The translations under genes were made by a program, and so were the position numbers. From an uncultured Collinsella sp. (GTDB lineage Bacteria > Actinomycetota > Coriobacteriia > Coriobacteriales > Coriobacteriaceae), in the NCBI GenBank assembly GCA_958353395.1, contig CATWSG010000001.1:1-64000 (forward strand): a stretch of 64,000 nt of DNA, written 5' to 3'. Under the pieces are notes generated by a model. That model was not told where the DNA came from. It was given only the letters and a program-made list of their open reading frames with translations, and made no database searches. The first letter of the stretch is position 1. Every line of letters begins with the position of its first letter. Positions 42,679 to 51,688 of the stretch are shown here, one piece after another.

Positions 42679-45360
42679 ATGGCACAGACCACGACAGATA
42701 CCGCCGCCAGCACCGTCTCCGGCGCCGGCGCCGCCAGCTCATTCTCGGGCGGCACGGGAACCGAAGCCGAGTTTGGCTCGCTCGGCGCGCTCTCCCCCAC
42801 CTGGTGGGAGCCCGAGGACGGCAGCGAGCCCGAACCATGGCTCACGCCCGATCAAGCCTTCGAGCGCTTCTTTGAATGGACGAGCAATCGCGGCATTGAA
42901 CTGTGGGATCACCAAGAAGAGGCCCTCATGGACCTGGCTGCCGGCGATCACGTCATTTTGGGAACACCGACCGGATCGGGTAAATCGCTCGTCGCGCTGG
43001 GCATGCTCTTTATGGGCATGGCGCAGGGCAAGCGTTGCTATTACACGGCCCCTATCAAGGCTTTGGTCAGCGAGAAGTTCTTCGACCTGGTGCAGGTGCT
43101 CGGCCGCGATAACGTCGGTATGATCACCGGCGACACGCATATCAACACCAAGGCGCCCGTCATCTGCTGCACGGCAGAGATCCTTGCCAACGACGCACTG
43201 CGCGAGGGCGAAGATGCCGATGTTGGCTGCGTCGCCATGGACGAGTTCCACTACTTTGCCGACCCCGATCGCGGTTGGGCCTGGCAGGTGCCGCTGCTCA
43301 CCCTGCCCCACACGCAGTTTATGCTCATGAGCGCCACGCTCGGCGATGTCACTGCCATCGCCGCTTCACTCGAGGAGCACACCGGCGCTGCTTGCGACTT
43401 GGTTGTCGACGCCCCGCGTCCTGTTCCGCTGAGCTACGACTATGTGACTACCTCCCTCGAGGGCACCGTCGAGCTCGCCATGCGCCGCGGCGAGGCCCCG
43501 CTCTATATCGTGCACTTTAGCCAGGATGCCGCCCTTGCGACGGCACAGTCGCTCGCCAATTTTGGCATCGCTAGCAAGGAACAGCGCGAGGCCATTAAGG
43601 AAGCTGCCAAAGGCACGAGCTTCTCGACGGCCTTTGGCAAGATTCTCAAGCGCCTGCTTGGATGCGGCGTCGGCGTGCACCATGCTGGCATGTTGCCGCG
43701 CTATCGTCTGCTGGTCGAGCGCTTGGCGCAGCAGGGCCTGCTGCCCGTCATCTGCGGTACCGACACACTCGGCGTCGGCATTAACGTACCCATCCACACC
43801 GTGGTGCTCACCGCGCTCACCAAGTTCGATGGCTACAAGATGCGTCGTCTGCGCGCCCGCGAGTTCCATCAGATTGCCGGTCGCGCCGGCCGCTCGGGCT
43901 TCGATACCGAGGGTATGGTGATTGCCGAGGCGCCCGAACACGAGATCGAGAATGCCAAGCTTATGGCCAAAGCGGGCGACGACCCCAAAAAACTCCGTAA
44001 GATAAAAAAGAAAAAGGCCCCCGAGGGCTTTGTCACCTGGAACAAGCAGACCTTTGAGCGCCTGATCGAGACGCAGCCCGAGACACTCAAGCCGCGCCTG
44101 CGCATCACGCACTCCATGGTGATTAGCGTGGTCGAGCAGGGCGGCGATGCCCGAGCCCGCGTACACAACCTCATCGAGACGAGCCTACAGACTCCCGAGG
44201 AAAAGGCTAAGCTCGAGGTTCGCGCCGACGAAATCTTCGCCACACTCATCGATTCCGGCGTCGTCGTCCGCACCGAGGTGCCACCCGCGCCTGACGCCCC
44301 AGCTGACGCTGCACCAGACATCGACTATGCGCTGACGGTCGATCTGCCCGAGGACTTCGCGCTCGATCAGCCGCTCTCGCCGTTCTTACTTGCCGCATTG
44401 GAGCTGCTCGATCCCGAGAGCGAGACCTATACCATGGATCTAATCTCAATGGTCGAGGCAACGCTCGAAGATCCCAAGCAAGTGCTGCGTGCACAGGAGC
44501 GTGCCGCACGCGATCGCGCTATGGCCGAGATGAAGGCCGACGGCATCGAGTATGAGGAGCGTCTGGAGCGCATTCAAGACGTCACGTACGAAAAGCCGCT
44601 CGAGGATTTGCTCGACGCCGCTTTTGACAAGTACTGCCAGGAAGTGCCCTGGGCCAACGACTATCAGCTCTCTCCCAAGAGCGTTCTGCGCGATATGCTG
44701 GAAAGCGCGAGCGATTTTAAGGGCTACATTCAAAAGCTCGGCATCGCCCGCTCCGAGGGCATTTTGCTACGCTACCTGGCAGAGGCCTACCGTTCCCTCG
44801 ATCGCACCGTGCCCATTGAGAAGCGAGATGAGCGCTTGCGTGACATCATTTCGTGGCTGGGCTTTGTGGTGCGCTCGGTGGACTCGAGCCTGGTGGACGA
44901 GTGGGAGAACGCCGGCAACCCGGCAGCCCTCGACGCCGCGCCGCCGCAGGGCATCGACGAGGTCGTGGCGGACCGCCGCGGCTGTACACTGCTGGTGCGC
45001 AATGCGCTCTTCCGCCGCGTGACCCTTGCCGCCCGCGAGCACGTTCGCGACCTGGGCGAGCTCGACGAGGACTGGGGCATGAGCGAGGTCCGCTGGCAAA
45101 AGGCCCTCGATGCCTATCACGAGCAGCACGAGGAAATCCTCACCGACGGAGACGCCCGCAGTGCTGCGATGTTTACCATCGACGAGAGCGACGAGAAGAC
45201 CGCACACGTGTGGCACGTGCATCAGATCTTTGCCGACGAGGATGGCGACCACGACTTTGGCATTATGGGCGATGTCGATCTGGACGCCACGCAAGACGGT
45301 GGCGAGGTCATCTTCAAAAACTACCGCGTCGGCTTTATCGAGGACCTGCTCGAGGACTAG
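42679..45360 (+). CDS. DUF3516-type DEAD/DEAH-box helicase (Ski2/Mtr4-like)
   Basis: An 893-residue superfamily 2 helicase. Motif I is GTPTGSGKS at residues 95-103, motif II is DEFH at 188-191, motif III MSATLG follows, and FHQIAGRAGRSGFD is motif VI. The C-terminal half matches the DUF3516 region seen in actinobacterial relatives of the Ski2/Mtr4 RNA helicases. It probably acts in RNA turnover or repair; the substrate is not known. The first 40 residues are low-complexity and may be disordered. It ends with an Asp/Glu-rich tail and a strong terminator. Confidence 0.87.
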   Translation: MAQTTTDTAASTVSGAGAASSFSGGTGTEAEFGSLGALSPTWWEPEDGSEPEPWLTPDQAFERFFEWTSNRGIELWDHQEEALMDLAAGDHVILGTPTGSGKSLVALGMLFMGMAQGKRCYYTAPIKALVSEKFFDLVQVLGRDNVGMITGDTHINTKAPVICCTAEILANDALREGEDADVGCVAMDEFHYFADPDRGWAWQVPLLTLPHTQFMLMSATLGDVTAIAASLEEHTGAACDLVVDAPRPVPLSYDYVTTSLEGTVELAMRRGEAPLYIVHFSQDAALATAQSLANFGIASKEQREAIKEAAKGTSFSTAFGKILKRLLGCGVGVHHAGMLPRYRLLVERLAQQGLLPVICGTDTLGVGINVPIHTVVLTALTKFDGYKMRRLRAREFHQIAGRAGRSGFDTEGMVIAEAPEHEIENAKLMAKAGDDPKKLRKIKKKKAPEGFVTWNKQTFERLIETQPETLKPRLRITHSMVISVVEQGGDARARVHNLIETSLQTPEEKAKLEVRADEIFATLIDSGVVVRTEVPPAPDAPADAAPDIDYALTVDLPEDFALDQPLSPFLLAALELLDPESETYTMDLISMVEATLEDPKQVLRAQERAARDRAMAEMKADGIEYEERLERIQDVTYEKPLEDLLDAAFDKYCQEVPWANDYQLSPKSVLRDMLESASDFKGYIQKLGIARSEGILLRYLAEAYRSLDRTVPIEKRDERLRDIISWLGFVVRSVDSSLVDEWENAGNPAALDAAPPQGIDEVVADRRGCTLLVRNALFRRVTLAAREHVRDLGELDEDWGMSEVRWQKALDAYHEQHEEILTDGDARSAAMFTIDESDEKTAHVWHVHQIFADEDGDHDFGIMGDVDLDATQDGGEVIFKNYRVGFIEDLLED

Positions 45361-45372
45361 CCGAGCACAATG

Positions 45373-45423
45373 GGCAAAACGAAGCGGGGCCGCTGGCAAC
45401 ATCGCCAGCGGCCCCTGTTTTGC
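45373..45423. terminator. Bidirectional terminator
   Basis: GGGGCCGCTGGC, a 6-base loop and GCCAGCGGCCCC form a 12-bp stem extended by GCAAAAC/GTTTTGC. It serves the convergent helicase and DUF2130 genes. Confidence 0.92.
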
Positions 45424-45438
45424 CTTATCCGCTATGCC

Positions 45439-47196
45439 CTACTCGGCATCCTCGACCTCATACGAATCTGCCTCGGCAGGTTCATCGCCCGCGTCTGTCG
45501 CACCCTCGCGTGCCTCGTCAAACGCCACCTTCATGGTCTTGTTGCCCCAGGTGAGCTTACGAATGGTAAGCTCATCGGCCTTGTTGTGGGCCAGACGCAG
45601 ATTCTCGGTACTGCGACGCAGGTCATCCTTGGTCTTCTCGAGCTGCTTAATTGCAGCATCAATCTCCTTGATTGCCGACTCGAACTGCTTGCTCGCCAAG
45701 TTGTAATTGCGCGAGAAGCCGTCCTTGAACTTCTCCATCTTGGCTTCGAAGTTTGTGACGTCGATATTCTGCTGTTTGTACTCCGCCAGTTCCTGCTTAT
45801 AGCGAAGCGAACCCATAGCGGCGTTGCGAAGAAGTGTGATCATGGGAATAAAGAACTGCGGGCGAATCACGTACATCTTCTCGTAGCGATAGCTCACGTC
45901 CACGATGCCGGCATTGTAAAGCTCGCTCTCGGGCTCGAGCAGCGTGCAGAGCACTGCATACTCGCAGCCCTTCTGGCGACGATCGTGATCGAGTTTCTTA
46001 AAGAAGTCCTCGTTCTTGTGCTTGGTCGCGGTCTCGTCGTTCTCGTTTTTCATCTCGAACATAATCGAGATAATCTCGTTGCCGCTCGCATCGCACTCAC
46101 GGAAAATGAAGTCGCCCTTGGTGCCCTCGGAAGCATCGTTGTCTTTCTCGAAGTACGCGTTGGGAAACGCCGTCATACGCAAGCGATTGAACTCGGTCTC
46201 GCAGTGCTGCTCGAGCGACTCGCCTACCATCTTGGTAGACAGGCGAACCTTCATGTCCTTAAGGCGCTCAATCTCCTCATCCTTGTAGCGAATCAGCTCA
46301 TCGCTCGCGCGCTTGGCCTGCGCAAGCTCGAGCTCGTGTGCCGCCTTGGCCTGCTCCTCGCGCGAATCGCGCACTGCCAGCTCGCTCGTCAGCTTGGCAC
46401 GTGCCTCGTCGCGCTCACGCTCCGCCGCGGCGACCGCCTCCGACAGGTTCATTTTTGCCATCAACTCCTGCTCGCGCAGCTGGGCCCGCAGACCCTCGGC
46501 CTCTTGCTCAGATTGTGCCTTTGCGGCGGAAAACTTCTCCTGTACCGTCGCGCGGTAGTCAGCAAGCACGCGCTCGGCCTCGCTGTGAGCGGCATCGAGC
46601 TCACGCTGCGACTCTGCCGCGGCAGCGGCAAGCGCCATCTCCTGGGCCTTGTCAGCCGCGGCAAGCCTGGCCTGCAGCTCGGCAATCTGAGCATCACGTG
46701 CAGCTAAATCGTTTTGAGCAGCGTTGCGCGCCGCCGACTCGGCAAGCTTGGCTTCGTCATCTTTGCGTCCCAGCTGTGCACGCAAATTGTCGATCTCGCG
46801 CTGAAGCTCGGCATTCTCCTTTTGAGCGTCGGCGCGGGCCTCAACCGCCGCGCGCTGGCTTGCACTCTCGCGCTCTGTGGCGGCGCCCTCGAGCTTGGCG
46901 CGCAGCTCGGCAAGCTCGGCATCGCGCTTGGCAACTTCTTGCGCCAGTTTCTGATCCGCGGTGTTCTTCTGCTCGACAAGCTGAGCGTTGCGCTGAGACT
47001 CTGCCTCCTGCAATGCAGCCGTCGAACGCGAGCGCTCAAGCTCCAGCGCCTGCTCGCCCTCGCGCTGGACTGCCTTCACACGCTCATCCAGGTCGCGCGA
47101 AAACTCGGCATTGCGCACTTGCTTGACGATATCCGCATAGCCGGACGCGTCGACCTTAAAAACTTCGCCACAATGCGGGCACTTGATCTCGTTCAT
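45439..47196 (-). CDS. DUF2130 coiled-coil protein
   Basis: A 585-residue protein with an N-terminal zinc-ribbon start (CPHCG at residues 6-10), a long Ala/Glu/Arg/Gln-rich coiled coil (about 30-310), then the DUF2130 domain (about 320-520) with GESLEQHCETEFNRLR, KGDFIFRECDASG and ADKRRQKGCEYAVL-like strands that include a possible nuclease-fold core (ERKHR-type acidic residues). The role is unknown; similar proteins have been compared with topoisomerase-associated or SMC-like factors. GAGGAG precedes the ATG. The tail is acidic. It is transcribed alone. Confidence 0.82.
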   Translation of the reverse strand: MNEIKCPHCGEVFKVDASGYADIVKQVRNAEFSRDLDERVKAVQREGEQALELERSRSTAALQEAESQRNAQLVEQKNTADQKLAQEVAKRDAELAELRAKLEGAATERESASQRAAVEARADAQKENAELQREIDNLRAQLGRKDDEAKLAESAARNAAQNDLAARDAQIAELQARLAAADKAQEMALAAAAAESQRELDAAHSEAERVLADYRATVQEKFSAAKAQSEQEAEGLRAQLREQELMAKMNLSEAVAAAERERDEARAKLTSELAVRDSREEQAKAAHELELAQAKRASDELIRYKDEEIERLKDMKVRLSTKMVGESLEQHCETEFNRLRMTAFPNAYFEKDNDASEGTKGDFIFRECDASGNEIISIMFEMKNENDETATKHKNEDFFKKLDHDRRQKGCEYAVLCTLLEPESELYNAGIVDVSYRYEKMYVIRPQFFIPMITLLRNAAMGSLRYKQELAEYKQQNIDVTNFEAKMEKFKDGFSRNYNLASKQFESAIKEIDAAIKQLEKTKDDLRRSTENLRLAHNKADELTIRKLTWGNKTMKVAFDEAREGATDAGDEPAEADSYEVEDAE

Positions 47197-47291
47197 AGCA
47201 GCTCCTCGATGGACGCAATTTTCAACCGCCTACACTCTACCGCGCCGCACGGACAAAAAAGGCGCCGCCGCCATAATGGCAACGGCGCCAG

Positions 47292-47326
47292 AACCACCAC
47301 AAAGGTGCCTATCCTTTGTGGTGGTT
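47292..47326 (-). terminator. Terminator after chbG
   Basis: AACCACCACAAAGG and CCTTTGTGGTGGTT form a 14-bp perfect stem just beyond the chbG stop. A second smaller palindrome (GGCGCCG/CGGCGCC, about 47257-47289) lies next to it. Confidence 0.75.
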
Positions 47327-47333
47327 TGGGTCC

Positions 47334-48098
47334 TTACAGGTCGCGGTAGTCGATCAGGCGAAGATCAAGTTGAGACTCGAGCCAAGCACGGAGCTCGGGA
47401 TCGATCAGCGCATCGACTTCCTTGGTACGATCGGTCGTAAGCGAGCTGTTCTCGAGGATAAAGCGATCGAGATAACCCGGGTGACACACAAAGACGACCG
47501 TCTCGCCGTCGGACATCTCGCGAACCGTCTGCATGATTGCCTCTTTGGGCTCGTAGCCCGGTTCCATCGAGCGCATCACCATGCGCAGGTCGGTATCTCC
47601 GCAACGCACCACCGCCGTGGGGTCGAAGCTTGCCTTTTGCTCCTTAAGGCCCAACTCCTGGGCAACCGCCGAGATCGCTCGGTTAAGGTTCTTGCTCATA
47701 ACGGCATGGGCCTCAAAGTAGTCGGGCTCGCGGCCCACTATCTCGACAAAGCGATCGTGCTGCGCGCGGATCTCGATGCAGGCCTCGTCGAAGTCTATCA
47801 GCTCCTCGCCGCGCTTAAAATGCTCACGGAAGGTACGGCTGCTATGGAACTCGCCGCTCTCGTTGAGCATGCTCGGGATGAGCGCCGGGTCGGCACACGG
47901 CTTACCCAGGCACACGTTGGTATGCTGGCCCACCGCAATTTCGGCATCCACCACGAGTGACCACCCACGCTCGGCCTCGGGCATATTTGGCATAAGGCCC
48001 GCTGAGCGCACCAAGCCCTCGTTGACGCTACGGGCGATCCCCAAGTCAACGGCGTACGAATAACCAAGATCATCGGCACGAATAAGCAATTGCTTCAC
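47334..48098 (-). CDS. chbG: ChbG/HpnK (YdjC) family carbohydrate deacetylase
   Basis: A 254-residue protein of the YdjC/ChbG family, which removes an acetyl group from N-acetylglucosamine sugars such as chitobiose or its 6-phosphate. RADDLGYSYAVDLGI at the start supplies the metal-binding Asp; GQHTNVCLGKP and EAHAVMSKN add histidines. The GTG start at 48098 has GGAG upstream. It lies 78 bases downstream of the PTS gene with a hairpin between, so it is probably the second gene of that operon. This suggests that the PTS may carry an acetylated amino-sugar disaccharide. Confidence 0.85.
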   Translation of the reverse strand: MKQLLIRADDLGYSYAVDLGIARSVNEGLVRSAGLMPNMPEAERGWSLVVDAEIAVGQHTNVCLGKPCADPALIPSMLNESGEFHSSRTFREHFKRGEELIDFDEACIEIRAQHDRFVEIVGREPDYFEAHAVMSKNLNRAISAVAQELGLKEQKASFDPTAVVRCGDTDLRMVMRSMEPGYEPKEAIMQTVREMSDGETVVFVCHPGYLDRFILENSSLTTDRTKEVDALIDPELRAWLESQLDLRLIDYRDL

Positions 48099-48120
48099 AA
48101 CGACTCCAATCTATGGAAAC

Positions 48121-48147
48121 GGGCACTTGGAGTGTAGCCAAGTGCCC
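48121..48147 (-). promoter_or_regulatory. Hairpin between PTS gene and chbG
   Basis: GGGCACTTGG, 7-base loop, CCAAGTGCCC. On the minus strand the tail is CGTTTCC, too poor for full termination; it may attenuate chbG expression relative to the permease. Confidence 0.55.
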
Positions 48148-48176
48148 CAGGTAATTATCCTACCTAAACAGATGTC

Positions 48177-49625
48177 TTAAGCCTTAGCGGCATCAACATC
48201 TTCCTCGAGCTGATCCTTGCTAAAGCCAAAGAGGTAGGCGATGGCAGCGGCGGCAACAAATGCAGCGCCCGATGCAACGCAACCCCAGACGAGATTAGCC
48301 GTTCCGCCGGCAACAAAGCCGGTGACGCCCAGAATATTGGTCGCGCCCAGAACATACGTTGTCACATTGGTGAGGGCTGCGATCAAACCGCCGATAGCGC
48401 CGCCGGCAACCATGGCGCCCAGGCAGCGAGTGTACTTAAAGCCACAGCCATACAATGCGGGCTCCGTCACGCCGCCCACGATACCGGAGAGCGAGAAGCC
48501 GAGCATGGCACCCTTCTCGTCGGTCTCCTTAAGGCGCAGGAAGGCACCGAAGGCCATGCCCCACGTAGCGAACTGAGAGATACCGGCCGCGACCATAACG
48601 CAGGAGTCGGAGCCCAGGGTGAGCAGCTGCACAATACCAAGGGCAAGCAGGACCTGGTGCATACCGGTCATAACCAGGAACTCCCAAAGTGCGGCAATGA
48701 CGACGAGGGAGAGGATGGTGACGATGCCGCCGGCGTTACCGAGACCGAACATAAAGTTGCCGACCATGCTGCCCAGGATGGAGCCGATCGGAGCCAGCAC
48801 GCACAACGAAACGGGGATCATAACGGCCATGGTGCCCACGGGTACAAACACCGTAGAGAGCATGTCGGGAACGACCTTCTTCATGAACTTCTCGACGACC
48901 ATAAGCACCGGCATGGACAGAACCATGGGGAGCACGGTGGAGGAATAGTTGTTCAGCTGGGCCGGCAGCACGCCGTAGACCATGGTGGTCGTTACGCCCG
49001 AATCCGCCGCAGCGTTGACCAACGTCATGAACTCAGGAGCAATGAGCACACCGCCGAGCATCATGCCGAGTGGCTGGCTGCAGCCAAGCTGCTTCGCAGC
49101 AGCCCAACCCAAATAAACGGGAAGGAAATAATAGCCAGCGTTATAAATCCAGCTGTAGAAGAAGTTGTAGATGTCGGAGTCGGCAGACCAAATACCGAGC
49201 ATGCCGTCACCGCAAACCACAGCGATGGTACGGAACATGGCAGCACCCATGATGATGGGGATCGTCATGACCATGGTCTTGGAGAGATAGTTGAGGATCT
49301 TGTTGCCCGCAGTCTTGAGCGTCAGCGGCTCCTTGGTGCCGCCATCGAGGTTCTCGTCAATGGAGCCTTCGCCCTTAACTCCCAGCGCAATGGCGGCATC
49401 GTAGACCTTCGGTACGTTCTGACCGATGATGACCTGATACTGGCCGCCAGACCACTGGGCACCCAGAACACCCTTGATCTTCTTAACTTCATCGTCATTG
49501 GGGATGGACTGATCCTTAAGGTTCAGACGCAGACGGGTCATGCAGTGCGTCGCGTTCGTCACATTGGAGGCGCCGCCGACGGCAGCAAGCACGTCCTCGG
49601 CAATCTTCTTGTTATCGACAGCCAT
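48177..49625 (-). CDS. PTS beta-glucoside-type EIIBC permease
   Basis: A 482-residue PTS permease. The EIIB domain (1-85) has the phosphorylation Cys28 in NATHCMTRLRL, and the EIIC domain (about 105-465) contains GMMLGGVLIAPEF and GVTEPALYG, the typical sugar-binding GITEP-like motif. The order B-C without an EIIA is like some beta-glucoside and sucrose/trehalose systems; EIIA must be supplied elsewhere. The ATG at 49625 has GAAGGGA upstream. The gene is controlled by an antiterminator leader (RAT) and its LicT gene immediately upstream. The partner deacetylase suggests a chitobiose-like or acetylated glucoside substrate. Confidence 0.86.
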   Translation of the reverse strand: MAVDNKKIAEDVLAAVGGASNVTNATHCMTRLRLNLKDQSIPNDDEVKKIKGVLGAQWSGGQYQVIIGQNVPKVYDAAIALGVKGEGSIDENLDGGTKEPLTLKTAGNKILNYLSKTMVMTIPIIMGAAMFRTIAVVCGDGMLGIWSADSDIYNFFYSWIYNAGYYFLPVYLGWAAAKQLGCSQPLGMMLGGVLIAPEFMTLVNAAADSGVTTTMVYGVLPAQLNNYSSTVLPMVLSMPVLMVVEKFMKKVVPDMLSTVFVPVGTMAVMIPVSLCVLAPIGSILGSMVGNFMFGLGNAGGIVTILSLVVIAALWEFLVMTGMHQVLLALGIVQLLTLGSDSCVMVAAGISQFATWGMAFGAFLRLKETDEKGAMLGFSLSGIVGGVTEPALYGCGFKYTRCLGAMVAGGAIGGLIAALTNVTTYVLGATNILGVTGFVAGGTANLVWGCVASGAAFVAAAAIAYLFGFSKDQLEEDVDAAKA

Positions 49626-49764
49626 GTCGAATCCCTTCTCTTCCAACTAAAGGTCTGTGGGCCTTCACAGCATCAAGACGCACGATTCCGCTCGCGCCTG
49701 CGCAGCACGCGATATCCGTTGGCAAGAGATTTCATTGCATGTGATTCCCGGGTGGATCGACATG

Positions 49765-49835
49765 AAAAAAGCCCCGCGCACAACCGACAGAGACCCAATA
49801 ATGGCCTCGGCAGAATCGGTAGTACCTCTCGGAGC
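49765..49835 (-). terminator. Leader terminator before the PTS gene
   Basis: On the minus strand GCTCCG pairs with CGGGGC, extended by AGAG/CTCT, and is followed by TTTTTT (49765-49770). The 5' half overlaps the RAT, as expected for a BglG/LicT switch in which RAT folding prevents terminator formation. The middle of the structure is not fully resolved by eye. Confidence 0.6.
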
Positions 49836-49854
49836 TGCGCCGTGAGTAACACCC
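49825..49854 (-). promoter_or_regulatory. Ribonucleic antiterminator (RAT) for LicT
   Basis: On the minus strand the sequence GGGTGTTACTCACGGCGCAG fits the BglG/LicT RAT consensus (GGxTTGTTACT, six bases, GCA). It lies between licT and the PTS gene, followed by the leader terminator. A phosphorylation-controlled LicT dimer would bind here. Confidence 0.72.
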
Positions 49855-49947
49855 AACACACGGCGAGTATATGCGGCAGATGCGTTCGCTGCGGCTCAGA
49901 TTACCGATGAACGGTAGCAAACGGCCCGCAAGCGGTCGCCATAACGG

Positions 49948-49970
49948 AAAGGGGGCGCCAGAGACCCCCT
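49948..49970 (-). terminator. Terminator of licT
   Basis: AGGGGG ... CCCCCTTT overlapping the licT stop codon, with a 9-base loop and a TTT tail. Partial read-through could still feed the leader of the PTS gene. Confidence 0.65.
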
Positions 49971-50805
49971 ATCTATCCAGGCTGGTGGGAGCCACGCGAT
50001 TCACGTGCATGATCAGATAGACGAGCTCTTCTTGGGCCAATGGCTCGCCAAAGGCCTCTTGAATCAGATCGTCGATACGATGAGCACAGCGCGATGCCGC
50101 CGGATACTGCTCCACGAGCACGTCGTAGAGACCTGAGTTCTCGGTATCAATCGGCTCTTTCTTTGCCACGCGGTCGAGCAGATAGCGCACATGGGTGGCA
50201 AAGCGAGTAAAGGCAAACGACGAGCGGTCGACCGTCACACCCAACTTTTCTTGAATAATTGCAACCGTCATGTCGAGCAGATGCTCCTCGTGCTGTTCGG
50301 CAAGCACGCGCCGCTCACTCGGCTTAATCGCCGCATTGATAATCGACATGGCAATGCCCGCGGCCTCACTCTGGGGCATGCGAATGGCAAAAGTTTTCTT
50401 AATGCCGCGAACGGCTAGCTCGCCCAATCGATACTCAATAGGATGCAGCTGCTCCAGATCGCGCTTGAGCGGCAACGACACCACCATATGTTCGCGGGCG
50501 CGCTTAATGGCAAACTGGATATGATCTGCCAGCGTAATGGGCAGATTAGGACTCAATTCGTACGAAAGTTGCCCAGTTGCGATATCGGCCAGCTGGGCGG
50601 AAAACTCCAGCACCTCGGGATCAACTTCGTCGATAAACGCCAGGTACTTGGAATCGATACCGTAAAAGGTGCGGGTGACGACATCCAAATCGACATCGTG
50701 CGGCATATCGCCAAAGCCGATACCGCGACCCAACGCGATGAGCTGGCGCCCCGCGCCGTCTTCGCAGATGGCAGCGTTGTGGTTAATGCGCTGGACAGCC
50801 CTCAT
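49969..50805 (-). CDS. licT: BglG/LicT family transcription antiterminator
   Basis: A 278-residue antiterminator: an RNA-binding CAT domain (residues 1-55, RINHNAAICEDGAGRQLIALG) and two PTS regulation domains. PRD histidines are visible in LADHIQFAIKR (PRD1) and in FATHVRYLLDR and LIMHVNRV (PRD2). Phosphorylation by PTS proteins at these sites sets its activity. It binds the RAT upstream of the adjacent PTS gene, giving sugar-dependent read-through. AGGAG lies about 10 bases before the ATG at 50805. Confidence 0.9.
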   Translation of the reverse strand: MRAVQRINHNAAICEDGAGRQLIALGRGIGFGDMPHDVDLDVVTRTFYGIDSKYLAFIDEVDPEVLEFSAQLADIATGQLSYELSPNLPITLADHIQFAIKRAREHMVVSLPLKRDLEQLHPIEYRLGELAVRGIKKTFAIRMPQSEAAGIAMSIINAAIKPSERRVLAEQHEEHLLDMTVAIIQEKLGVTVDRSSFAFTRFATHVRYLLDRVAKKEPIDTENSGLYDVLVEQYPAASRCAHRIDDLIQEAFGEPLAQEELVYLIMHVNRVAPTSLDR

Positions 50806-50823
50806 GGAATCATCGCTCCTACT

Positions 50824-50858
50824 AAAACACGCCGTGCAGACCATCCACACGGCGCGTT
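50824..50858 (-). terminator. Terminator of the metallophosphoesterase gene
   Basis: ACGCGCCGTG pairs with CACGGCGTGT and is followed by TTTTAG on the minus strand, just beyond the metallophosphoesterase stop and directly before licT. Confidence 0.8.
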
Positions 50859-50878
50859 CATTCTACCTGCACTTGCAG

Positions 50879-51424
50879 CTACAGTCCAAAGAAGCTCAAG
50901 ATCTGGTCTCGGCTTACGGGCTTGTAGTCGTTGGCATCGAGACCGACATCGTAACGAAAGATGGGGCGCTCGCGATCGCGGTTGCGCGCGTTGGTGCGGT
51001 CTCCCCTGCTGTGGATATGCCCGTGCAGCATGATGGCGCCACGCGCCTTGCCATTCCAACTGAGCATGGGGTAGTGGCTCATAACCAGACGATGGCCCTT
51101 GGCATAGCCGGGAGCAATCTCCAGGTAATCGCGCACGTCTTCCCAAATCTGCGGTGCGCCGGAATCTTCCCAGTCGCCGTCATGGTTGCCACGGATGAGT
51201 GTCACGTTCTGGCATTCGATGCGCTCGCGCAGGCGCACCGCCTCCGCCATGGGCAAGCGATACGTAAAGTCTCCCAGGATATAGAGGCGGTCGTCCGCCG
51301 CCACGCACTCATTGATGGCATCGACGACCTTACGGTTCATCTCCTCGACCGAATCAAACGGTCGATCCATGTCGTGCAGGATATTCGTGTCGCCCAGGTG
51401 CAGGTCGGCGGTAAACCACATCAT
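50879..51424 (-). CDS. Metallophosphoesterase
   Basis: About 181 residues with a complete calcineurin-like active site: DLHLGD (near residue 6), GDF, GNHDGDW, the lone His in SHYPML and the closing HGHIH. These residues bind two metal ions and hydrolyse phosphoesters. The short size suggests a small nucleotide or phosphoprotein substrate rather than DNA. The start is ATG at 51424 or 51421, chosen for GAGGA eight bases upstream; an earlier ATG at 51439 lacks a ribosome site. It follows the 59-residue gene after about 67 bases. Confidence 0.85.
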   Translation of the reverse strand: MMWFTADLHLGDTNILHDMDRPFDSVEEMNRKVVDAINECVAADDRLYILGDFTYRLPMAEAVRLRERIECQNVTLIRGNHDGDWEDSGAPQIWEDVRDYLEIAPGYAKGHRLVMSHYPMLSWNGKARGAIMLHGHIHSRGDRTNARNRDRERPIFRYDVGLDANDYKPVSRDQILSFFGL

Positions 51425-51490
51425 CGTCTCTGTCCTCATTTCGCAACGTGTTCAACTCGTGCTAAGTATACAGACGCAGCGATGCGGCGG

Positions 51491-51670
51491 TTATCCAAAG
51501 AGCCCGCCGAACAGTCCGCGGCGGCGCTTGTCCTGCTTGTTCGAAGCGTCACCCTGAGTTTTCTTGTCCTGCCGCTTCTTACGGTCCTGCTCCAGCTCAT
51601 CGTCATCGAGTAGCATATCCCACTCAAACGGATCGTCTGCCAGATCGAACAGATCATCGCCATCAAACAT
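51491..51670 (-). CDS. 59-residue acidic/basic small protein
   Basis: A short gene with a strong ribosome site (GGGAGG) before its ATG at 51670 and a TAA at 51491. The protein has an acidic, aromatic first half (FDGDDLFDLADDPFEWDML) and a very basic second half (DRKKRQDKK, DKRRRG) ending in GLFGGLFG. No known domain. It starts 18 bases after the HIRAN gene, so the two are surely one operon. The bipolar charge suggests it binds nucleic acid or a partner protein. I am confident that it is translated, but not of its role. Confidence 0.7.
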   Translation of the reverse strand: MFDGDDLFDLADDPFEWDMLLDDDELEQDRKKRQDKKTQGDASNKQDKRRRGLFGGLFG

Positions 51671-51688
51671 GGCCGCCTCCCTTGCCGA

